From contig NZ_KK211081.1 of NCBI RefSeq assembly GCF_000620145.1, forward strand, positions 434,028-498,027: a stretch of 64,000 nt of DNA, given 5' to 3'. This DNA is from Deefgea rivuli DSM 18356 (lineage in GTDB: Bacteria; Pseudomonadota; Gammaproteobacteria; Burkholderiales; Chitinibacteraceae). The notes under the pieces were generated by a model that saw only the letters and a list, made by a program, of their open reading frames with translations, was not told where the DNA came from and searched no databases. Positions 57,459 through 64,000 of this stretch are shown in pieces. How positions within the stretch are numbered: the first letter of the stretch is position 1; every line of letters starts with the position of its first letter. The position numbers and the translations under genes were made by a program.

Positions 57459-57503
57459 GCGTTTGATTGACGGCGCTGACTGTTTGATTAAAGGCCCCAA
57501 ATA

Positions 57504-58349
57504 ATGCTCGAACGAATCAAAGCTGTACTCGATACATTATCAAAATCAGAACGCAAGGTTGCCGACCTTGTGCTGGCTCAACCGAACTTAGTCGCCAACG
57601 CACCGATTGCACAAATCGCCGAATTGTCCGACGTTTCACAACCCACCGTGATCCGCTTCTGCCGCTCGCTCAATTGCTCAGGTCTGCAAGATTTCAAACT
57701 TCGCCTCACGCGCAGCTTGGTGTCTGGCGTGCCGTACGTGCATTCTATGGTTTCGGCCGACGATTCAGCACACGACCTCGCAAAAAAATTATTCGACAAT
57801 AATATTTCGCATTTACTGCGCTGTCGCAATGAACTCGATACGGATGTGCTAGAAAAAGCCATCAAAATATTGTCGAACACCGGCAAAATCGAAGTCTGGG
57901 GCCAAGGCCAATCCGGTGCGGTAGCGATTGATGCACAAAATAAATTCTTCCGCCTTGGCGTACCGACGGTTGCCTATACCGATCCGCATATGCACGGTAT
58001 GAGCGCGTCGATGCTCAAACCGGGCGATGCCATCATTGCGGTTTCCAACTCAGGTCGTACGCTCGATATGCTGCGCTCAGTCGAAATCGCCCGTGATTCT
58101 GGCGCTGATGTCATCGGCATTACGCACTCCAAATCACCGATGGCCAAACGCTGCAATATTTGCCTGTTTGCCGATACGATGGAAGATCCTGATTTATACA
58201 CGCCGATGATTACACGCATTGTTCACTTGGTAATTATTGACGTGCTCGCCGTTGGCGTGGCGCTTAAACGCGGACCGGAGCTGATCGATCAGCTCGAAAA
58301 AATGAAACGCAATATGAAAGAAAAACGAGTCCGCGGACATGACCACTAA
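57504..58349 (+). CDS. hexR: RpiR-family regulator HexR
   Basis: 281 residues: N-terminal helix-turn-helix (about 1-77; [20 protein letters not shown] and VIRFCRSL) and C-terminal SIS sugar-phosphate domain (about 115-260; [35 protein letters not shown]). HexR-type proteins repress zwf, edd, eda and gap and release DNA on binding KDPG. Gene position between pgl and pgi and the palindromes near gap, edd and zwf support the name. Confidence 0.93.
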   Translation: MLERIKAVLDTLSKSERKVADLVLAQPNLVANAPIAQIAELSDVSQPTVIRFCRSLNCSGLQDFKLRLTRSLVSGVPYVHSMVSADDSAHDLAKKLFDNNISHLLRCRNELDTDVLEKAIKILSNTGKIEVWGQGQSGAVAIDAQNKFFRLGVPTVAYTDPHMHGMSASMLKPGDAIIAVSNSGRTLDMLRSVEIARDSGADVIGITHSKSPMAKRCNICLFADTMEDPDLYTPMITRIVHLVIIDVLAVGVALKRGPELIDQLEKMKRNMKEKRVRGHDH

Positions 58350-58401
58350 GAAATCACGCACCATGAAAAACCCAGTTTGCGATCAACAAGGAACGATTCC
58401 G

Positions 58402-60048
58402 ATGTCTAACCTCACTGCTTCTCCTGCATGGAAAGCACTTGAAGAGCATTTCAAAGAAATTTCCCCGCAACACATGCGGGATCTTTTTGCTAATGACCCA
58501 CACCGCTTCGAACGGTTTTCTCTTGAGTCGGGCGGCTTGTTCTTTGACTACTCAAAGAATCGGATCAACGAAACCACCATGACGCTGCTGATGGATTTAG
58601 CCCGCCAATCAGGCCTGTCTGAGCGCATCGAGAAAATGTTTGCCGGTGAAAAAATCAACACCACCGAAAACCGCGCCGTACTGCATACCGCGCTGCGTAA
58701 TCTGGATCGCAATCCGATCATGGTCGATGGCGAAGACGTCATGCCTAAAGTCAATGCAGTTAAAGATCAAATCGGTGATTTTTCCGATAAAGTCCGCTCT
58801 GGCGAATGGCAAGGTTACACCGGCAAGCCAATTACCGATGTGGTAAATATTGGGATTGGCGGTTCGGATTTGGGCCCATTGATGGTGTGCCAAGGCCTGA
58901 AAGAATATGGTCATGCACGCCTCACGATGCATTTTGTATCGACTGTCGATGGCGACCAAATCGTTTCTACCCTCAAGCAACTCAATCCAGAAACCACGCT
59001 ATTTATCGTTGCATCCAAAACCTTCACCACGCAAGAAACCATTACCAATGCCCGCACTGCGCGCAAATGGTTCTTATCCACTGCTAGCGATGAAAAGCAC
59101 ATCGCCAAACATTTTGTTGCTGTATCAACCAATAGCAAAGCCGTGGCTGAGTTTGGTATCGACATCAATAATATGTTTGAGTTTTGGGATTGGGTTGGCG
59201 GACGTTACAGCCTGTGGTCAGCGATTGGGTTGCCGATTGCAATTTACTTAGGCAAGCACAATTACCAAGATTTGCTGCACGGTGCGTACACGATGGATCA
59301 GCACTTCCGTGGCAAACCGCTAGAGCAAAATTTACCCGTCATTATGGGCATGCTCGGCATTTGGTACGCCAATTTCTTTGAAGCCAGCACGCATTTGGTG
59401 TCACCATACAATCAATGCCTATCACGCTTCCCTGCTTATTTGCAGCAGCTCGATATGGAGTCGAATGGTAAATCAGTCGATCTAGATGGCAAGCGCGTTG
59501 ATTACGCCACCGGCCCTGTCGTTTGGGGTGATGCAGGTATTAATGGCCAGCACGCGTATTATCAAATGCTGCATCAAGGTACCCAGCTACTTCCTATCGA
59601 TTTCATCGCGACAATCGAGCATCCGGATATTCCAGAACCGCACAGCACGATTTTGATGGCGAACGTATTTGCGCAAACCGAAGCCTTTATGCGCGGTAAG
59701 AACGAAGCGGAAGTTCGCGCGGAACTCGATAAAGCCGGCATCGTTGGCGAAGCGCAAGACAAGCTGACTCCGCATAAGATTTTCAAAGGCAATCGCCCGA
59801 CCAACACCATTTTGATGCAACGTCTAACACCACGCCGTTTGGGCGCTTTGATCGCACTGTACGAGCACAAAGTATTTGTACAAGGCACGGTTTGGAATAT
59901 CAATTCCTACGATCAGTGGGGCGTTGAATTGGGTAAACAACTGGCAAAAACTGTCGAAGCCGACTTGATGACGCCAGGACTCACCAATTCTCACGATGCA
60001 TCCACCAATGGTTTAATCAATTATTACAAGCGGAACACCCCGCGCTAA
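58402..60048 (+). CDS. pgi: Glucose-6-phosphate isomerase
   Basis: 548 residues, E. coli-like length. [15 protein letters not shown], the signature [15 protein letters not shown], and [23 protein letters not shown] regions are intact. [13 protein letters not shown] at 58402 follows AAGGAA; the open frame begins inside hexR at 58339 but that extension is unlikely. Interconverts glucose- and fructose-6-phosphate, here probably feeding fructose-6-phosphate back into the Entner-Doudoroff route. Confidence 0.97.
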   Translation: MSNLTASPAWKALEEHFKEISPQHMRDLFANDPHRFERFSLESGGLFFDYSKNRINETTMTLLMDLARQSGLSERIEKMFAGEKINTTENRAVLHTALRNLDRNPIMVDGEDVMPKVNAVKDQIGDFSDKVRSGEWQGYTGKPITDVVNIGIGGSDLGPLMVCQGLKEYGHARLTMHFVSTVDGDQIVSTLKQLNPETTLFIVASKTFTTQETITNARTARKWFLSTASDEKHIAKHFVAVSTNSKAVAEFGIDINNMFEFWDWVGGRYSLWSAIGLPIAIYLGKHNYQDLLHGAYTMDQHFRGKPLEQNLPVIMGMLGIWYANFFEASTHLVSPYNQCLSRFPAYLQQLDMESNGKSVDLDGKRVDYATGPVVWGDAGINGQHAYYQMLHQGTQLLPIDFIATIEHPDIPEPHSTILMANVFAQTEAFMRGKNEAEVRAELDKAGIVGEAQDKLTPHKIFKGNRPTNTILMQRLTPRRLGALIALYEHKVFVQGTVWNINSYDQWGVELGKQLAKTVEADLMTPGLTNSHDASTNGLINYYKRNTPR

Positions 60049-60052
60049 GTCC

Positions 60053-60078
60053 AGAAGGCGGTCACTCACCGCCTTTTA
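60053..60078 (+). terminator. Terminator after pgi
   Basis: AAGGCGG (60055-60061) and CCGCCTT (60069-60075) around TCACTCA, followed by TTAAT. Confidence 0.75.
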
Positions 60079-60145
60079 ATCAACTCAGCCTCCGAACTAA
60101 GCATCGGATGCGTATACCAAACCACCACTCACAAGGTAGATACAA

Positions 60146-62806
60146 ATGGCAGAGCAATTACATGACCATGATCCACAAGAAACTAAAGAATGGCGCGATG
60201 CACTTGCAAGCGTCATCGAAACTGAGGGCGCTGAGCGTGCTCATTTCTTAGTTGAGCAATTGGTAGATCATGCTCGTCAAGATGGCGTGAACATTCCGTA
60301 CACCGCAACGACGGCGTACATCAATACGATTCCGGCGCACTTGCAAGCCAAGCATCCTGGCAATGCACACCTTGAAGAACGTATTTTGTCGTACACGCGC
60401 TGGAATGCTGCAGCGATGGTGGTGAAAGCCAATCGTTTTGATGGCGATTTGGGTGGTCACGTTTCATCGTTTGCCTCTGCGGCAACCTTGTACGATGTGG
60501 GTTGGAATCACTTCTGGCACGCTGCTGATGAAAATCACGGCGGTGACTTGGTGTATGTACAAGGCCACTCGGCACCTGGCGTTTACGCTCGTGCCTTCCT
60601 CGAAGGCCGTATCTCTGAAGATCAACTGAATAAATTCCGCCAAGAAGTCGATGGTGGTGGTTTGTCGTCTTATCCACATCCATGGTTGATGCCTGATTTC
60701 TGGCAATTCCCAACCGTGTCGATGGGTCTTGGTCCATTGATGGCGATTTACCAAGCGCGTTTTATGAAATACCTCGACGACCGTGGCTTTAAGCAAAAAG
60801 GCGATCGTAAAGTTTGGTGTTTCTGCGGCGACGGCGAAATGGACGAGCCAGAATCACTCGGCGCGATTTCTCTTGCGGGTCGTGAAAAACTCGACAATCT
60901 GATTTTCGTCATCAACTGCAATTTGCAACGTCTAGACGGCCCAGTACGCGGTAACGGCAAAATCATTCAAGAACTGGAAGGCGATTTCCGTGGTTCGGGC
61001 TGGAATGTCATTAAAGTCGTTTGGGGCACAGGCTGGGATGCGATCTTGGCGCAAGACAAAAAAGGCTTGCTACAAAAACGCATGATGGAAGTGGTTGACG
61101 GCGAATACCAAACTTATAAATCGAAAAATGGCGCGTATGTACGTGAACATTTCTTCGGCGCTTACCAAGAATTGCTCGACCTCGTTTCTGCGATGTCAGA
61201 TGACGATATCTGGAAATTGACGCGCGGCGGCAATGATTTGTACAAAGTGTATGCAGGCTACAAAGCTGCAGTTTCACACAAAGGCCAACCAACGCTGTTG
61301 CTAGTTAAAACAGTAAAAGGCTTTGGTCTGGGTACTGCTGGCGAATCACAAAACGTCGCGCACAACACCAAGAAACTCGCCAACGACGATTTGCTGCATC
61401 TGCGTGACCGTTTCAATATTCCATTGACTGACGAACAAGCGACATCTTGCACTTTCTATATGCCAGCGCCAGATTCGCCGGAATTGAAATACATGCACGA
61501 ACGCCGTGCAGCACTCGGTGGCTACTTGCCGAAACGTACGCCAGTCAACGAGCCACTCGAAGTGCCAGGTCTTGATTTATTCAAAACCTTGCTAGAAAGC
61601 TCAGGCGAGCGCGAAATGTCGACGACCATGGCTTTCGTTCGTATCCTGACTGCGCTGGCCAAAGACAAGAAAATCGGCAATCGCATCGTACCTATCGTGC
61701 CGGATGAATCACGTACCTTTGGTATGGAAGGTTTGTTCCGTCAGCTCGGTATTTGGTCGCACGTCGGTCAATTGTACGAGCCGCAAGATGCTGACCAATT
61801 GATGTTCTACAAAGAATCGCAAACCGGTCAAATCTTGCAAGAAGGCATTAACGAAGCGGGTGCGATGTCGGATTGGATCGCTGCGGCAACTTCGTACGCC
61901 AACCACGGCGTAACGATGATTCCGTTCTACATCTACTACTCAATGTTTGGTTTCCAACGTATCGGTGACTTGGCTTGGGCAGCGGGCGACTTGCGCGCAC
62001 GCGGCTTCTTGATTGGTGGAACGGCTGGTCGCACGACATTGAACGGCGAAGGCTTGCAACATCAAGACGGCCACGGTCACTTGTTTGCTGAGTTCATCCC
62101 AAGCTGCGTATCGTACGATCCGACGTTTGCGTATGAATTGGCAGTCATCGTGCAAGACGGTATGCGCCGTATGTACCAAGACCAAGAAAACATCTACTAC
62201 TACCTCTCAGTGATGAACGAAAACTACACCCAGCCGGCGATGCCAGCAGGTGCAGAAGCCGGCATTCTGAAGGGCATGTATATGTTCCAAGAAGGGGCAA
62301 AAGACGCCAAGTTGAAAGTGCAATTGATGGGTTCGGGCACGATTTTCCGTGAAGTGATCCAAGCCGCCGCATTGCTCAAAGCCGATTTCGGTATCGAATC
62401 TGATATCTGGGCTTGCCCAAGCTTTAACGAATTGCGCCGCGATGGTATGGCTGCGGAACGTCACAATATGCTAGCCCCAATGGGCGAACAAGCCGTGCCG
62501 TACGTGACTCAATGCTTGGCTGGCCGTCAAGGTCCAGTGATTGCTGCAACGGATTACAAACGCGCCTTTGCCGATCAAGTCCGTGAATACGTGCCAGGCC
62601 GTTACGTGGTGCTCGGTTGCGATGGTTTCGGTCGCTCAGATTCACGCAAACAATTGCGTAAATTCTTTGAAGTCGACAGTTTCTACGTGGCCGTTGCCGC
62701 CATTAAAGCCTTGGCTGACGAAGGCAAAATCGGTAAAGAGAAGGTGCTTGAAGCCATGGAAAAATATGGCATCAACCCAGCGAAACCGGCCCCTTGGACA
62801 GTGTAA
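60146..62806 (+). CDS. aceE: Pyruvate dehydrogenase E1 component (homodimeric)
   Basis: 886 residues, the gammaproteobacteria/betaproteobacteria-type single-chain E1. Thiamine diphosphate motif CGDGEMDEPESLG...NCNLQ is present, with PHPWLMPDFWQFPTVSMGLG and the C-terminal transketolase-like part (VPDESRTFGMEGLFRQLG). Decarboxylates pyruvate and acetylates the E2 lipoyl group. AAGG precedes the ATG. aceF follows after 104 bp. Confidence 0.98.
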   Translation: MAEQLHDHDPQETKEWRDALASVIETEGAERAHFLVEQLVDHARQDGVNIPYTATTAYINTIPAHLQAKHPGNAHLEERILSYTRWNAAAMVVKANRFDGDLGGHVSSFASAATLYDVGWNHFWHAADENHGGDLVYVQGHSAPGVYARAFLEGRISEDQLNKFRQEVDGGGLSSYPHPWLMPDFWQFPTVSMGLGPLMAIYQARFMKYLDDRGFKQKGDRKVWCFCGDGEMDEPESLGAISLAGREKLDNLIFVINCNLQRLDGPVRGNGKIIQELEGDFRGSGWNVIKVVWGTGWDAILAQDKKGLLQKRMMEVVDGEYQTYKSKNGAYVREHFFGAYQELLDLVSAMSDDDIWKLTRGGNDLYKVYAGYKAAVSHKGQPTLLLVKTVKGFGLGTAGESQNVAHNTKKLANDDLLHLRDRFNIPLTDEQATSCTFYMPAPDSPELKYMHERRAALGGYLPKRTPVNEPLEVPGLDLFKTLLESSGEREMSTTMAFVRILTALAKDKKIGNRIVPIVPDESRTFGMEGLFRQLGIWSHVGQLYEPQDADQLMFYKESQTGQILQEGINEAGAMSDWIAAATSYANHGVTMIPFYIYYSMFGFQRIGDLAWAAGDLRARGFLIGGTAGRTTLNGEGLQHQDGHGHLFAEFIPSCVSYDPTFAYELAVIVQDGMRRMYQDQENIYYYLSVMNENYTQPAMPAGAEAGILKGMYMFQEGAKDAKLKVQLMGSGTIFREVIQAAALLKADFGIESDIWACPSFNELRRDGMAAERHNMLAPMGEQAVPYVTQCLAGRQGPVIAATDYKRAFADQVREYVPGRYVVLGCDGFGRSDSRKQLRKFFEVDSFYVAVAAIKALADEGKIGKEKVLEAMEKYGINPAKPAPWTV

Positions 62807-62857
62807 TTGAGTGAGGTGTTCTTGTGGGTATAGCCCGCTAAGTCAAGAGCACTGATT

Positions 62858-62893
62858 GGGTGAGGGCAATACCTCACCCCTTCCCTCTCACCC
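62858..62893 (+). other. Mutually exclusive hairpins between aceE and aceF
   Basis: GGTGAGG (62859-62865) pairs perfectly with CCTCACC (62872-62878); the same left arm, extended as GGGTGAGGG (62858-62866), can pair instead with CCCTCTCACCC (62883-62893). Alternative pairing of this kind may tune aceF relative to aceE, or may be a coincidence of a CT-rich spacer. Confidence 0.4.
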
Positions 62894-62910
62894 ATCATAG
62901 GATTTTAGAC

Positions 62911-64000
62911 ATGAGCAATTTAATTGAAGTGATCATTCCCGATATCGGCGGCCACGCTGGTGTTGATGTAATCGAAGTGTTCGTTAAAGTGGGCGACACC
63001 ATCGAAAAAGAACAATCATTGATCGCACTGGAAACAGACAAAGCGACGATGGAAGTGCCTGCAACCCACGCTGGCGTGATTAAAGAAATGAAAATCAAAG
63101 TCGGCGACAAAGCTTCTGAAGGCGACGTGGTGTTGTTGCTCGAAGTCGGCGAAGCTGCTGCCGCACCTGCACCAGTTGCTGCGCCAGCGCCAGCCGCCGT
63201 CGCTTCTGCACCTGCTGCGCCTGCAACAAGTGGCGGTGTGGTTGAAGTTAAAGTACCGGACATCGGCGGCCACGCTGGTGTTGACGTGATTGAAGTGTTT
63301 GTCAAAGTCGGCGATGTGATTGAAAAAGAGCAATCGCTGATTGCACTCGAAACCGACAAAGCGACGATGGAAGTACCTTCTACCCACGCTGGTACCGTCA
63401 AAGAAATCAAAATCCAAGTTGGCGGCAAAGCCTCAGAAGGCGATGTCGTGTTGTTGCTCGAAGTTGCTGGTACTGCGGCAGTGAGCGCTCCAGCTCCTGC
63501 ACCAGTCGCTGCGCCTGCTGTAGTTGCTCCTGTAGCAGCGCCAGCCGCTGTTGCTGCGCCAGTCGCAACCGCTTCTGCACCAGCCAAAATCGACGAAGCT
63601 AACTTTAGCAAAGCGCACGCCTCGCCTTCAGTGCGTAAATTCGCGCGTGAATTGGGTGTGGATTTAGGCAAAGTCGGCGGCAAAGGCCCAAAAGGCCGCA
63701 TTTTGCATGAAGACGTGCAAAACTTTGTTAAATCGGTCATGACCAGCGCAGTGGCTTCGTCACTTGCTGCGCCAGCTGCTGGCGCATCACTCGGCGGCGG
63801 CATTGATTTGTTGCCATGGCCGAAAGTGGACTTCGCAAAATTTGGTCCAATCGAAAGCAAACCGTTGTCAAAAATCAAAAAGATTTCTGGCGCGAACTTG
63901 CATCGCAATTGGGTGGTGATCCCGCACGTAACGTTCAACGACGAATGCGATATCACTGAACTCGAAGACTTCCGTAAAACCATCGGTAAAGAATGGGAAA
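62911..64000 (+). CDS. aceF: Pyruvate dehydrogenase E2 (dihydrolipoyl acetyltransferase), cut by window edge
   Basis: 363 residues visible. Two tandem lipoyl domains (about 1-75 and 110-185) each carry the lipoylated Lys in ALETDKATMEVP and are nearly identical; Ala/Pro/Val-rich linkers (AAPAPVAAPAPAAVASAPAA) separate them. A peripheral-subunit-binding domain follows (HASPSVRKFARELGVDLGKV), then the start of the catalytic domain (SKIKKISGANLHRNWVVIPH). The rest lies beyond the right edge. Transfers acetyl groups from E1 to CoA. Confidence 0.97.
   Translation, partial: MSNLIEVIIPDIGGHAGVDVIEVFVKVGDTIEKEQSLIALETDKATMEVPATHAGVIKEMKIKVGDKASEGDVVLLLEVGEAAAAPAPVAAPAPAAVASAPAAPATSGGVVEVKVPDIGGHAGVDVIEVFVKVGDVIEKEQSLIALETDKATMEVPSTHAGTVKEIKIQVGGKASEGDVVLLLEVAGTAAVSAPAPAPVAAPAVVAPVAAPAAVAAPVATASAPAKIDEANFSKAHASPSVRKFARELGVDLGKVGGKGPKGRILHEDVQNFVKSVMTSAVASSLAAPAAGASLGGGIDLLPWPKVDFAKFGPIESKPLSKIKKISGANLHRNWVVIPHVTFNDECDITELEDFRKTIGKEWE

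Noticed and set aside
62895-63983. 362-codon open frame antisense to aceF
   Set aside because: A shadow of the Ala/Pro/Val-rich linkers and duplicated lipoyl domains; Thr/Ser/Ala-rich translation and in an impossible position over a certain gene.

Overview
The window looks like a Betaproteobacterium of the order Neisseriales, most likely a free-living, polarly flagellated member near Chitinibacteraceae/Chromobacteriaceae. This is inferred from gene content: Neisseria-type porins, the uvrA/MFS/ssb neighbourhood, hpnD-hpnE, a FlrB/FlrC-type flagellar regulatory pair, an Entner-Doudoroff cluster with HexR, and an intergenic repeat resembling repeats of Neisseria. I could run no searches, so family names rest on motifs and remembered family features.

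Layout. 1-11.3 kb is housekeeping: hpnE (cut by the window edge), hpnD, a DUF4136-like lipoprotein, aroC, ssb, an MFS exporter, a phosphotransferase, uvrA and pyk. A tRNA-Arg(CCT) gene at 11.45 kb is the integration site of a 6.7-kb genetic element bounded by an 18-bp att repeat (11503-11520 and 18202-18219). The element carries a tyrosine integrase, a serine recombinase with a candidate recombination site, a two-gene unit with a palindromic operator, an unknown protein, an HNH nuclease and about 0.9 kb of apparently non-coding, structured DNA. Just outside it, between the displaced tRNA 3' end and the flagellar operon, lies an AT-rich gene for an 824-residue protein with a PD-(D/E)XK-like N-terminus and a P-loop NTPase core. 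It is the best candidate in the window for an undescribed (probably anti-phage) system.

21-46.7 kb is motility and chemotaxis. On the minus strand, in transcription order: a FlrB-type kinase, an HsbA/HsbR-type partner-switch pair, cheY, cheA, cheW, a soluble three-PAS receptor, cheR, cheD, cheB, flrC, then fliE-F-G-H-I-J behind a sigma-54-type promoter. Divergently on the plus strand: cheV, cheV, cheY, cheZ, a second cheA and an EAL-HDOD protein behind a sigma-28-like promoter. Two CheA/CheY sets are therefore present.

46.8-64 kb holds three porin genes and central carbon metabolism: gap, eda, edd on the minus strand and zwf, pgl, hexR, pgi, aceE, aceF (cut by the edge) on the plus strand. 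Glucose-6-phosphate is handled by Zwf, Pgl, Edd and Eda to pyruvate and glyceraldehyde-3-phosphate, with Gap and pyruvate dehydrogenase downstream. Three 15-bp palindromes in the gap upstream region and the zwf-edd divergent region look like HexR operators. Small dispersed palindromic repeats (a REPIN and a GGGTAT...ATACCC family) lie between genes throughout.
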